This document shows positions 1-7,337 of a stretch of 64,000 nucleotides of DNA, piece after piece (position 1 is the first letter of the stretch; the number at the start of each line of letters is the position of its first letter). Position numbers and translations under genes: made by a program. This DNA is from Micromonospora andamanensis (GTDB lineage: Bacteria; Actinomycetota; Actinomycetes; Mycobacteriales; Micromonosporaceae): the NCBI RefSeq assembly GCF_016863495.1, contig NZ_BOOZ01000003.1, positions 248,001-312,000 on the forward strand, read 5' to 3'. The notes beneath the pieces are model-generated. The model saw nothing but the letters and a program-made list of their open reading frames with translations. It searched no databases and had not been told where the DNA came from.

Positions 1-230
1 AAATGGGTCGGTTCGCCCGGAACCAGGAAGTAGCGGGTCTTGTGGGATTCGGAATCGTCGATGGAGAGGGCGTGCAGCCGTTCGCCGTCGATCAGCAGCA
101 GCCAGGTGGAGAGGAAACGGGTGTCGAAGGAGAACAGGCCGGTGGGGAAGTCCAGCGACGGCTCCACGTCCCCGCGACGGTCGCTGACCAGGAAGGTGTT
201 GCCGTCGAGGATGCTCACCAGTTCCTTCAC
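1..230 (-). CDS. Glycogen-debranching N-terminal domain protein (partial)
   Basis: Only the first 76 codons are present; the gene runs off the left edge. The translation, with VSDRRGDVEP, a GLFSFDTRFLS stretch and then LLLIDGERL, resembles the N-terminal domain of amylo-alpha-1,6-glucosidase-type proteins in actinomycetes, in which the catalytic glycosidase domain follows. The GTG start overlaps the stop of the upstream SCP2 gene as GTGA, so the two are probably translationally coupled. Enzymatic function is inferred from the family, because the catalytic part is outside the window. Confidence 0.7.
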   Translation of the reverse strand, partial: MKELVSILDGNTFLVSDRRGDVEPSLDFPTGLFSFDTRFLSTWLLLIDGERLHALSIDDSESHKTRYFLVPGEPTH

Positions 231-607
231 CGGGTCCACCTGGCATGCTCGCGGGCCACCTCGCGCGGATCCCGGGTGCCGGGCGCGGATGGGAAGAACC
301 GGCGGAACGCGAGGAACAGCACCACGTCGCCACGGAAGGTGCTCTCGTTGCGGAACGTCGTGGCGATGGCCTGCGCCCGTCCGGTGGCCAACCGGTCGAA
401 GAGATCCACCGAGCAGTACCAGGTGGCGTCCCCCGGCTCGGCGCCCTGCCCGACCTCGGCGACCCCCGGCCGCATTCGGACCAGCCAGTGCTCGGTGCGG
501 TGCCCTTCGGTCAGGTCGATCCGCAGCGTTCCCATGGCCGGACCGCGCAGGACCTCCGGGGCGCGGGCCGGCAGGGTCGCGAAGAACTGCTGGGTGGCCT
601 CGGTCAC
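227..607 (-). CDS. SCP2 sterol-carrier-like domain protein
   Basis: A 126-residue protein made of a single SCP2-like fold: LRIDLTEGHRTEHWLV, then a DATWYCSVDLFDRLATGRAQA stretch, then a NESTFRGDVVLFLAFRRFF segment typical of small bacterial SCP2 proteins that bind hydrophobic ligands. The ligand is unknown. The GTG start is supported by a TACGAT -10 box on the minus strand (614-619) six bases upstream, implying a leaderless transcript. Its stop overlaps the start of the debranching-like gene, so the two form an operon. Confidence 0.7.
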   Translation of the reverse strand: MTEATQQFFATLPARAPEVLRGPAMGTLRIDLTEGHRTEHWLVRMRPGVAEVGQGAEPGDATWYCSVDLFDRLATGRAQAIATTFRNESTFRGDVVLFLAFRRFFPSAPGTRDPREVAREHARWTR

Positions 608-701
608 ATCCGAATCGTAGGCATTCGCCCGCCTTGTCGGGCGGGTTCCGTCGCCTTCCCAGGTGCTGGCCGCCGAGCCTTCCCGGACGCTGTCCGGCGA
701 G

Positions 702-1064
702 TCAGTAGATGAGCGCCTGCGCGCCCTCGGCCATCGTCTCCTCGACGAAGACGGCGGCCCCGGCGATCCGTACCCCGGGGATCACGTCGCCGGAGTCGAT
801 GTCCCGCCGGGCGGCGCACTGGGTGCAGGCCGTCACCGTGCCGGTGGCGAGGACTACGTGCAGCAGCTCGGCCAGCGGGGCGGAGTGCGGCAGCTCGAAG
901 TTCTGCGCCCGACCGGGCAGTGCGAACCAGGTCGACTCCCCGGTCAACCAGAGCGAGACGGGCACCCCGGCGGCGGCCGCGGTGGCTGCCACGGTGAAGG
1001 CCTGGGCGCACCGTTCCGGTGCGTCGGCACCGGCGGTGGCCTTGACGACGAGAGTGCGGGCCAT
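702..1064 (-). CDS. DsrE-family protein
   Basis: A 120-residue DsrE/DsrF-like protein: MARTLVVKATAGADAPERC, then a VPVSLWLTGES strand-turn and CTQCAARRDI, whose two cysteines are candidates for the persulfide or redox site in this family. DsrE-like proteins act in sulfur relay, but the physiological role in actinomycetes is unclear. The ATG at 1064 is preferred over an in-frame ATG at 1076 because a TATGCT -10 box (1072-1077, minus strand) ends seven bases upstream, giving a leaderless start. It diverges from the small membrane peptide at 1089. Confidence 0.75.
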   Translation of the reverse strand: MARTLVVKATAGADAPERCAQAFTVAATAAAAGVPVSLWLTGESTWFALPGRAQNFELPHSAPLAELLHVVLATGTVTACTQCAARRDIDSGDVIPGVRIAGAAVFVEETMAEGAQALIY

Positions 1065-1071
1065 GCCTGCC

Positions 1072-1081
1072 AGCATAGGAT
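1072..1081. promoter_or_regulatory. Overlapping divergent -10 boxes
   Basis: The minus-strand TATGCT (1072-1077) and plus-strand TAGGAT (1076-1081) share two bases. Each lies seven bases from a start codon, ATG 1064 on minus and ATG 1089 on plus, so one ten-base core appears to drive two leaderless genes in opposite directions. Confidence 0.6.
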
Positions 1082-1088
1082 GACCCGG

Positions 1089-1193
1089 ATGGTCACCGAG
1101 ATCGGGTTCGTCAGCCTGCTGGTCGCCGGCTTGGGCGCGCTCGCCGGTGGCCTGGTCTACCTGGCGGTACGCATATCGAGAGGCAAGTGGTGA
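1089..1193 (+). CDS. 34-residue single-pass membrane peptide
   Basis: A small ORF encoding MVTEIGFVSLLVAGLGALAG, then VYLAVRISRGKW: one hydrophobic helix followed by a basic tail, so probably an inner-membrane peptide with the basic C-terminus in the cytoplasm. The start at 1089 is favoured over the in-frame ATG at 1080 because the TAGGAT -10 box ends at 1081. The stop lies inside a duplicated sequence that precedes the nitrobindin gene. I believe similar peptides exist next to FABP-like genes in related genomes, but this is memory. Function unknown. Confidence 0.55.
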   Translation: MVTEIGFVSLLVAGLGALAGGLVYLAVRISRGKW

Positions 1194-1273
1194 TCCGGTG
1201 AGTGCGAGGAGTGAGCCGGTTTTGCGAGCCCCGCAGTCGCGAACGAAGGTGATCCGGTGAGTGCGAGCAGTGA
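1189..1273 (+). repeat. 26-bp direct repeat spanning a start codon
   Basis: GGTGATCCGGTGAGTGCGAG plus AGTGA-like continuation occurs at 1189-1214 and again at 1248-1273 with one mismatch, 59 bp apart. The second copy contains the GTG start of the nitrobindin gene; the first holds the stop of the small peptide gene and a decoy GTG whose short frame closes at TGA 1257-1259 region. It looks like a 59-bp insertion that rebuilt the start-codon context. Confidence 0.6.
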
Positions 1274-1859
1274 CGACAATCCGTTGGCGCCGCCGCCCTG
1301 GCTGAACGCGCCGCCGGTCGAGGCGTACCCCTTCGAGGAGAGCCACGACCTGCGGGTCGGCCCGAAACTGCACCCCGCGCTCGACGGCCTGCTGCCGTAC
1401 ATCGGCGTGTGGCGGGGGCGCGGACGAGGTGGCTTCCCCACCATCGAGGACTTCGACTTCGCCCAGGAGATCCGGATCAGCCACGACGGGCGGCCGTTCC
1501 TGCACTACGAGTCGCGGGCGTGGATCCTCGACGAGCAGAGCCGTCCGGTCCGGCCAGCCGGTCGCGAGGTCGGCTGGTGGCGTCCGGTGCTGGACGGCGA
1601 CCGGGCCACCGACGAGCTGGAGGCCCTGCTGACCACCCCGACCGGGGTGATGGAGCTGCACCTCGGCCGGCGCAAGGGCACCCAGGTGGAGTTCGTCACC
1701 GACGCGGTGGTGCGGACCGCCACCGCGAAGGAGGTCACCGCCGGGCACCGCCTCTTCGGCATCGTCGAGGGTGCCCTGCTCTACGCGCAGGACATGGCCG
1801 CTGTCGGCCAGCCGCTCTCCCCGCACCTGTCCGCCCGCCTGCTCCGGGTCGCCGGCTGA
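1257..1859 (+). CDS. Nitrobindin/FABP-like haem-binding protein
   Basis: A 200-residue nitrobindin (THAP4-like, FABP family) beta-barrel. It has the family GxWxGxG signature as GVWRGRGRG near residues 50-58, which lines the barrel entrance, and a late histidine (AGHRLFGIVEG) in the region where the haem-ligating His normally lies. Homologues bind ferric haem and isomerise peroxynitrite or bind NO. The GTG start follows a duplicated 26-bp context, and no strong ribosome-binding site is present. It follows the small membrane peptide gene and is probably co-transcribed with it. Confidence 0.8.
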   Translation: MSASSDDNPLAPPPWLNAPPVEAYPFEESHDLRVGPKLHPALDGLLPYIGVWRGRGRGGFPTIEDFDFAQEIRISHDGRPFLHYESRAWILDEQSRPVRPAGREVGWWRPVLDGDRATDELEALLTTPTGVMELHLGRRKGTQVEFVTDAVVRTATAKEVTAGHRLFGIVEGALLYAQDMAAVGQPLSPHLSARLLRVAG

Positions 1860-1900
1860 CCCGCGTCCCGACCCGGGCCAGCCGGCCGGCTGACCCAGGT

Positions 1901-2755
1901 TCAGGGCAGCGGTAGCGGGAAACCGAGCAGGTCCTGCAACTGCCGGGTACGCCGGGCAGGTCGGAGCGGCTCACCGTCGAGGGTGTGCACCGCGACCAGG
2001 CCGCGTACCGACGAGGTGAGCCAGACCCCGTCGGCCTCGCGCAGACCTGCCGGGGTGACCATGCGCTCGGCGGCGTCGCAACCGACCTCGGCGCAGTGGG
2101 CGAGCAACCAGGCGACAGTGGTGCCGGGCAGGATGCCGGTGCGGCCGGCGGGCACCGTGCAGAGCGTCTCCCCGGCCAGCCAGACGAGGTTGGCTGTCGG
2201 TCCTTCCAGTGCGTACCCGTCGGAGGAGATCCAGAGCACGTCGTCCACGCCGGCCCGGGCGGCCCAGCGACGGGCGGCGCTGCTCGCCCCGTACGACGTC
2301 GACTTGATGCCCACCGGAAGCCAGTCCAGTTCCGGGCGGGCCTCGGCGGGCACCCCCAGGGAGAGGGTGGCCACACCCACCCCGTCGTGCCGGGCCTGCC
2401 GGGCCGCGGAGGCGACCTCCGACAGGGTGGCGTACACGGTGGGCGGGCCGCCGCCCTCCGGCCCCCGGGTGCAGATCAACCGCAGCGCACCCTCGACCTC
2501 GGCCGGCCACCCGTCGGCGACCTCGTCCAACAGCTCCAACAGGGCGGCATCCGCCGGCAGGGTCAGTTCCACGGCCGACGCGCCGGTCCGCAGCCGGGCC
2601 AGGTGTTCCGCGCGCAGCCAGGCCCGCCCGCCGCGTAGGTGCATGGTCTCGAAAAGCCCGTCACCTCGCAGTACGCCGAGGTCGTCGCCGCGCAGCACCG
2701 GCTCACCGGCCGGCAGCCGGCCCCGACCCAGCACGCCGATCCGGGAGGTCACCAC
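1901..2755 (-). CDS. pabC: Class IV aminotransferase, aminodeoxychorismate lyase-like
   Basis: A 284-residue fold-type IV PLP enzyme. The PLP lysine is visible in VGIKSTSYGA, and the phosphate-binding part is in the later EGPTANLVWL segment. Closest families are 4-amino-4-deoxychorismate lyase (folate pathway) and branched-chain aminotransferase/D-amino acid aminotransferase; overall length and the GVWLTSSVRGLVAV segment favour the lyase. The GTG start (followed directly by a second GTG) is preceded by a TATGCT -10 box (2764-2769, minus) eight bases upstream. It diverges from the Nur-like regulator across a 67-bp intergenic region. Confidence 0.65.
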   Translation of the reverse strand: MVTSRIGVLGRGRLPAGEPVLRGDDLGVLRGDGLFETMHLRGGRAWLRAEHLARLRTGASAVELTLPADAALLELLDEVADGWPAEVEGALRLICTRGPEGGGPPTVYATLSEVASAARQARHDGVGVATLSLGVPAEARPELDWLPVGIKSTSYGASSAARRWAARAGVDDVLWISSDGYALEGPTANLVWLAGETLCTVPAGRTGILPGTTVAWLLAHCAEVGCDAAERMVTPAGLREADGVWLTSSVRGLVAVHTLDGEPLRPARRTRQLQDLLGFPLPLP

Positions 2756-2763
2756 GGGGGCCG

Positions 2764-2816
2764 AGCATAGTGCGGTACCTGTCGCGCGGGGAGGTACCGC
2801 AGCGCCGAACTATGAT
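2764..2816. promoter_or_regulatory. Divergent promoter region with inverted repeat
   Basis: A perfect 10-bp inverted repeat, TGCGGTACCT (2771-2780) and AGGTACCGCA (2792-2801), with an 11-bp spacer, lies between the minus-strand -10 of the lyase gene (2764-2769) and the plus-strand TATGAT -10 (2811-2816) of the regulator gene. Its position suits an operator for the adjacent Fur-family protein, but no binding is shown. Confidence 0.5.
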
Positions 2817-2822
2817 CGGTGG

Positions 2823-3251
2823 GTGTCCGAATCCTCCCTCGCGGAACTGCTCCGCGCCCGTGGGCTGCGGCTGACGGCGCAACGACAGCTGATCCTCCAG
2901 GCGGTGCTGGACCTTGGGCACGCCACCCCTGAGCAGGTGCACACCGCAGTACGCGAGGTGGCCGCCGGGGTCAACATCACCACCATCTACCGCACGCTGG
3001 AGCTGCTGGAGCGGCTCGGCCTGGTCACCCACACCCACCTCTCGCACGGGTCGCCGACCTACCACGCCGCCGGGGAGGACCAGCACGTACATCTGGTCTG
3101 CCGCGAGTGCGGGGCGATCGACGAGATGGATCCGGAACTGATGCGTCCGCTTTCCGACCAGTTGGCCGGGGAACGGGGTTTCCGGGTGGACATCGGCCAT
3201 GTCTCCTTCTTCGGCCTCTGCGCGCGGTGCGGAAACGGGGAAAAGGCATGA
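2823..3251 (+). CDS. nur: Fur-family metal regulator, Nur-like
   Basis: A 142-residue Fur-family repressor: winged helix (LRLTAQRQLILQ, then GVNITTIYRTLELLERLGLV), then a metal-binding/dimerisation domain with CxxC pairs at 93/96 and 133/136. Histidines at 33, 70, 72, 88, 90 and 126 fall exactly where I recall the nickel and M-site ligands of Streptomyces Nur, which controls nickel uptake and superoxide dismutase genes; residue 86 is Asp rather than His. The GTG is six bases after TATGAT, so the mRNA is probably leaderless. Its stop overlaps the ygfZ start as ATGA. Zur or a peroxide sensor are alternatives. Confidence 0.7.
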   Translation: MSESSLAELLRARGLRLTAQRQLILQAVLDLGHATPEQVHTAVREVAAGVNITTIYRTLELLERLGLVTHTHLSHGSPTYHAAGEDQHVHLVCRECGAIDEMDPELMRPLSDQLAGERGFRVDIGHVSFFGLCARCGNGEKA

Positions 3252-4360
3252 TCGACATTGCCGGTGCGGTGGCCGTGGGGAGCATCGACGAGGCCAGTCG
3301 GGACCAGCCGGAGCCGGCGCACGCCGCAGCCGGCGTGCGGGGCGTGGCCGCGCACTACGGCGACCCGATGCGCGAGCAGCGCCAGCTCACCACCGAGGTC
3401 GGCCTGGTGGACCGGTCCCACCGGGGCGTCATCGCGGTGCCGGGTGCGGAGCGGATCTCCTGGCTGCACACCCTCACCACCCAGCACCTGGCCGAGTTGA
3501 GCCCCGGGCAGGGCACGGAACTGCTCGTGCTGTCGCCGCACGGCCATGTCGAGCAGCACGCCATGGTGGCCGAGGACGGCGACACCACCTGGCTCGACAC
3601 CGAGCCGGGGGCGACCGCCGGGCTGTTGACCTATCTGGAGAAGATGCGCTTCTTCAGCCAGGTCGACCCGCGTGACGCCACCGCCGAGCACGCGCTGCTG
3701 TCGCTTGTCGGCCCGAAGGCCCCCGAGGTGACGGCCCTGCTCGACGTGCCACCGCTCGCCGAGCCGGACGTGGTGGGCCTGCCCGGCCCGAAGTTCCGGT
3801 CGGGGGAGTTGCCGCCCCGCCCGACCGCCCGCTACGACGTACAGCCGCTGCCGCAGGGTGGGTGGGCCCGGCGCGGTCCGCTCGGGGTGGACCTGCTGGT
3901 GCCCCGGCCCGCGATGGACCAGGTTGTCGCGCGGCTGCGCGACAACGGGGTGCCGCCGGTCGGTCTGTGGGCGTACGAGGCGGTGCGGGTGGCCGCCCGG
4001 CGGGCCCGGGTCGGCGTCGACACCGACCACCGGACGATTCCCGCCGAGGTGAACCTGATCGCCCCGGCCGTGCACCTGGACAAGGGCTGCTACCGGGGGC
4101 AGGAGACGGTCGCCCGGGTGCACAACATGGGCCGTCCGCCGCGCCGGTTGGTGTTGCTGCACCTCGACGGGGTGGCCACCGACCAACTGCCGGTCGCCGG
4201 TACCCCGGTGACGTTCGACGGCCGTACTGTCGGCTTCGTCGGCACGGCGGTGCTGCATTACGAGCTGGGCCAGGTCGCGCTCGCGGTGGTCAAGCGTTCG
4301 GTGCCCGACGATGCCGCCCTCCGCGTCGGCGACAGCGCCGCCGCCATCGACCCCTCATAG
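3248..4360 (+). CDS. ygfZ: YgfZ/GcvT-like folate-binding protein
   Basis: A 370-residue YgfZ family member carrying the signature KGCYRGQETVARVHN, the Cys-containing motif characteristic of this tetrahydrofolate-binding group related to the GcvT aminomethyltransferase. YgfZ supports assembly or repair of iron-sulfur enzymes such as MiaB. Translation starts within the stop of the upstream Nur-like gene (ATGA), so the metal regulator and this Fe-S maintenance protein are made from one mRNA. An early extension of about 35 residues precedes the conserved region beginning at YGDPMREQRQL. Confidence 0.8.
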   Translation: MIDIAGAVAVGSIDEASRDQPEPAHAAAGVRGVAAHYGDPMREQRQLTTEVGLVDRSHRGVIAVPGAERISWLHTLTTQHLAELSPGQGTELLVLSPHGHVEQHAMVAEDGDTTWLDTEPGATAGLLTYLEKMRFFSQVDPRDATAEHALLSLVGPKAPEVTALLDVPPLAEPDVVGLPGPKFRSGELPPRPTARYDVQPLPQGGWARRGPLGVDLLVPRPAMDQVVARLRDNGVPPVGLWAYEAVRVAARRARVGVDTDHRTIPAEVNLIAPAVHLDKGCYRGQETVARVHNMGRPPRRLVLLHLDGVATDQLPVAGTPVTFDGRTVGFVGTAVLHYELGQVALAVVKRSVPDDAALRVGDSAAAIDPS

Positions 4361-4491
4361 AGGGTTTCCTGCATTCGGCCGACCCGGCGGCGAGGATCCG
4401 GGGCCGGGCCCGGTCCCCTGATCCGGCGGTCGCATGGTGTGGCCACCCCGCCGGCCCCGCTGGTGACCGGGGGCGCTCTAGGATCGCCGGC

Positions 4492-5319
4492 ATGACGACA
4501 GGGACGTTGATCACGGTTGCCCCCACCGGCGCGGAGTCGGCGAAGACCGAGGTACCGGCGCTGCCGGTGACCCTCGACGAGCTGCTGCTCACCGCCAAGG
4601 AGTGCGAAGCGCTGGGTGCCTCCGTGATCCACGTGCACATCCGGGACGACGCGGCACGGCCGACCCTGGACCAGGGGCGGCTCCGCGCGACGGTGGCGGC
4701 GCTCCGCGAGGGCACCGACCTCATCGTGCAACTGTCCACCGGGGGTGCGGTCACCGACCCCGAGGCCGACCGGCTCGCCGTGCTGGACGCGGCACCGGAC
4801 ATGGCCTCCTGCACCATGGGGACCGTCAACTTCGGCGACGAGGTCTTCCTCAACCGCTGGGAGTTCATCGTCGACCTGCACACCCGGATGCAGGAACGGG
4901 GCATCGTGCCGGAGTACGAGATCTTCGATCTCGGTCACCTCAGCGCACTCCAGCGCCTGTTGGGGAAGTACGGCCTGCCGCACGGCGGCCACGTCCACGT
5001 CGACTTCGTGATGGGCGTGCCGGGTGGCATGCCGGGCACCACAGCGACGCTCGTCGCGGCTCAGCAGATGCTCCGGGATCTGCCCGAGGGCACCACCTTC
5101 TCGGCGACCGGCATCGGCCGTACCAGCCTTCCGGTGCTGCTCGCCGCGCTCTCGGCCGGCGGGCACCTGCGGGTCGGGATGGAGGACACGGTCACCTACG
5201 CCAAGGGCCGTCCGGTGGAGTCGAACATGCAACTTGTCGCGCGTGCGGTCGGCTTCGCCCAGCTCGCGCAGCGTCCGCCGCTGAACACCGCCGAGGCCCG
5301 CGCGCTGCTCGGCCTGTAA
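4492..5319 (+). CDS. Beta-keto acid cleavage enzyme (BKACE, DUF849)
   Basis: A 275-residue TIM-barrel enzyme of the family whose founding member is 3-keto-5-aminohexanoate cleavage enzyme (Kce). The metal-binding histidines are visible in VIHVHIRDD (His47 and His49), and the conserved acidic patch in VPEYEIFDLGHL. Family members condense a beta-keto acid with acetyl-CoA to give acetoacetate plus a new CoA ester; the substrate here cannot be read from sequence. The ATG is seven bases after a TAGGAT -10 box (4479-4484), consistent with a leaderless monocistronic transcript. Confidence 0.8.
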   Translation: MTTGTLITVAPTGAESAKTEVPALPVTLDELLLTAKECEALGASVIHVHIRDDAARPTLDQGRLRATVAALREGTDLIVQLSTGGAVTDPEADRLAVLDAAPDMASCTMGTVNFGDEVFLNRWEFIVDLHTRMQERGIVPEYEIFDLGHLSALQRLLGKYGLPHGGHVHVDFVMGVPGGMPGTTATLVAAQQMLRDLPEGTTFSATGIGRTSLPVLLAALSAGGHLRVGMEDTVTYAKGRPVESNMQLVARAVGFAQLAQRPPLNTAEARALLGL

Positions 5320-5412
5320 GGCACCAGTCGCCCGGCGTTCTTTACCCCCGGAGGTGGACTCCCTGCTCACCCCCGCGTGAGCGTGGGCCGATGCCTCGGT
5401 ACCGTCCACGTC

Positions 5413-6372
5413 GTGGGAAAGACGTACGAGGGCGGCGTACCGCTCGCCGAGGTGGTCCGGTCCGGCTTCGTGGAGGGTGTGCACCGGGGGTCGGTGGTGG
5501 TGCTCGACAGCACCGGCACGCCCCTGGCCGGCGCGGGTGACGTCACCTCGCCGATCTTCCCCCGCTCGTCGAACAAGCCGATGCAGGCGGTCGGGATGCT
5601 CCGTGCCGGCCTGTCGCTCACCGAGCCCGCCGAGCTGGCCATCGTCGCGGCCAGTCACGCCGGGGAGGAGTTCCACCTGGCCCGGGTCGCCGGGCTGCTC
5701 GCGGGGGCCGGGTTCGACGAGGACGCCCTGCACTGCCCACCGGACCTGCCGGCGGGCGACGAGGCGCGGATGGCGGTGCTGCGGGCCGGGGGCGGGCCGA
5801 CCCGGCTCCAGATGAACTGTTCCGGCAAGCACGCCGGAATGCTGCTGACCTGCCGCTCCGCCGGTTGGCCCGTGGACGGCTACTGGCGCGCCGACCACCC
5901 GCTCCAGCTGTCGCTGCGCGACACGGTGGCGGAGTTCACCGGCGAGGAGCCGGTGGCGGTAGGTGTGGACGGCTGCGGTGCCCCGGTGCTGTCCGCGTCG
6001 TTGACCGGACTGGCCACGGCGTACCTGCGGTTGGTCGCCGCCGAGATCGACACCGGGGCGGGGAAGGTGGCCGCCGCGATGCGGGCCCACCCCGAGCTGG
6101 TCGGCGGTACGCAGGCGGACGACACCCGACTGATGCGTGGTGTACCCGGGCTGTTGGCGAAGATCGGCGCGGAGGGTGTCATCGCCATGGCGCTGCCCGG
6201 CGTCGGTGCCGTGGCGCTCAAGATCGACGACGGCGCCGGCCGCGCCCGCATGCCGGTCCTGGTCTCGGCCCTGCGCCGGCTCGGCGTCGACGCGCCGGTG
6301 CTGACCGAGTTCGCCGAGCTCCCGATCTTCGGCGCCACCCTCCCCGTAGGCGCCACCCGCCCCCTCTGGTAA
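5413..6372 (+). CDS. Asparaginase II family protein
   Basis: A 319-residue member of the asparaginase II family (PF06089 type), distinct from the classical AnsA/AnsB fold. It shows SSNKPMQAVGM, SHAGEEFH and CSGKHAGMLLTC, which belong to the family core. It probably hydrolyses L-asparagine to aspartate and ammonia in the cytoplasm, since there is no signal peptide. The GTG at 5413 (VGKTYEGGVPLAEV) matches the usual start of homologues; a GTG at 5377 would add twelve residues. Neither start has a good ribosome-binding site. Confidence 0.75.
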   Translation: MGKTYEGGVPLAEVVRSGFVEGVHRGSVVVLDSTGTPLAGAGDVTSPIFPRSSNKPMQAVGMLRAGLSLTEPAELAIVAASHAGEEFHLARVAGLLAGAGFDEDALHCPPDLPAGDEARMAVLRAGGGPTRLQMNCSGKHAGMLLTCRSAGWPVDGYWRADHPLQLSLRDTVAEFTGEEPVAVGVDGCGAPVLSASLTGLATAYLRLVAAEIDTGAGKVAAAMRAHPELVGGTQADDTRLMRGVPGLLAKIGAEGVIAMALPGVGAVALKIDDGAGRARMPVLVSALRRLGVDAPVLTEFAELPIFGATLPVGATRPLW

Positions 6373-6387
6373 CCCCACTCCACCCCG

Positions 6388-6457
6388 CGATCTTGCACTT
6401 TTCGTCCCCGCAAACCTGGTCAGACCGGGTACTTCGGCGACCGAAAGTGCAAGATCG
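6388..6457. repeat. Long inverted repeat between convergent genes
   Basis: Arms GATCTTGCACTTTTCG (6389-6404) and CGAAAGTGCAAGATC (6442-6456) are complementary apart from one bulged base, with about 37 bp between them. It fills the gap between the convergent asparaginase and hydrolase genes, so it may act as a bidirectional terminator or be a dispersed palindromic element; no U-tract follows. Confidence 0.6.
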
Positions 6458-6476
6458 AAAGGATGGGGGGCGCGTG

Positions 6477-7274
6477 TCAGGGGAGGAAGGTGAGGAGGGC
6501 GGAGTTGGTGTGGGTGGGGTGTTCGAGGGGGAGTAGATGGGCGGCGTCCAGTACGTCGGGTAGGCGTACCGCGTGGGGTGCTTCGGCGGCGATGCGATCG
6601 GCGAGGTGGCGGATGTCGGGTACGTCCGCCGCGCCGGCGGCGACCAGTACGGGCATGGTCAGCTCGGCGAGTCGCCCGATGGCCGGCGGGTCGAGTTCGG
6701 CCACGTCCACGGCGCTGAGCGCCAACTCGGCGGCGAGCGCGCGTTCGTCCATCTCGGTGGCGAAGGTGACCAGATCAGGGTCCACGTCCGCTGGCTCGCG
6801 TTCCGGGCCGACCACCCAGAACCGCACCTCACCCGCGGCCGTAGCGGCGAAGTCCTCCGGATCGACGTCGCCGACCAGGCTTTCCCACAGGTCGTTCGTC
6901 TGCTCCGACCATTCGTGACCGGAAACCGCGGTACCGAGCAGTGCGAGCGCGCTCACCCGGTGTGGGTGGGCGAGCGCGGTGTCGATCGCCACCGCCCCGC
7001 CAAAGGAGCAGCCGACAAGCGCCGTGCTGGTCAACCCGAGGGCGTCGAGCAGGCCGACCACGTCGTCGTGGTGGGCGAAGGCGCTCGGCGGCAGCTCGGA
7101 CTCCCCGTAGCCCCGCAGGTCGAGGGCGATCACCCGGTGCCGGGTCGCGAGCGGCGCGATCTGGTCGCGCCACATGCGGCGGTCGGCGATACCGGCGTGC
7201 AGCAGTACGACAGGCGAACCGGTGCCGGCCTCGTCGTACGCCAGTAGGGCTCCGTTTACCTGGATCTTGGTCAC
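6477..7274 (-). CDS. Alpha/beta hydrolase
   Basis: A 265-residue alpha/beta-hydrolase fold enzyme. The nucleophile elbow is GCSFGG, the oxyanion region is VLLHAGIADRRMW, and the catalytic His is in DAAHLLPLEHP. The substrate is not evident; it resembles the broad 3-oxoadipate enol-lactonase-like or esterase group. The GTG at 7274 (VTKIQVNGALLAYDEAG) is chosen over a start 36 bases upstream because a minus-strand TACCGT -10 box (7281-7286) lies six bases away. It converges on asparaginase II. Confidence 0.75.
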   Translation of the reverse strand: MTKIQVNGALLAYDEAGTGSPVVLLHAGIADRRMWRDQIAPLATRHRVIALDLRGYGESELPPSAFAHHDDVVGLLDALGLTSTALVGCSFGGAVAIDTALAHPHRVSALALLGTAVSGHEWSEQTNDLWESLVGDVDPEDFAATAAGEVRFWVVGPEREPADVDPDLVTFATEMDERALAAELALSAVDVAELDPPAIGRLAELTMPVLVAAGAADVPDIRHLADRIAAEAPHAVRLPDVLDAAHLLPLEHPTHTNSALLTFLP

Positions 7275-7337
7275 CGCAGGACGGTACGACCGGGTGCGAG
7301 ACGTCCGCAAGCTGGTAATGAGACGTCGCTAACTCCG

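Noticed and set aside
4395..4440. GGGGCCGGGCCCGG palindrome as terminator of ygfZ
   Set aside because: The repeat is imperfect and typical of chance in GC-rich DNA, without a clear stem-loop geometry or downstream U-tract.
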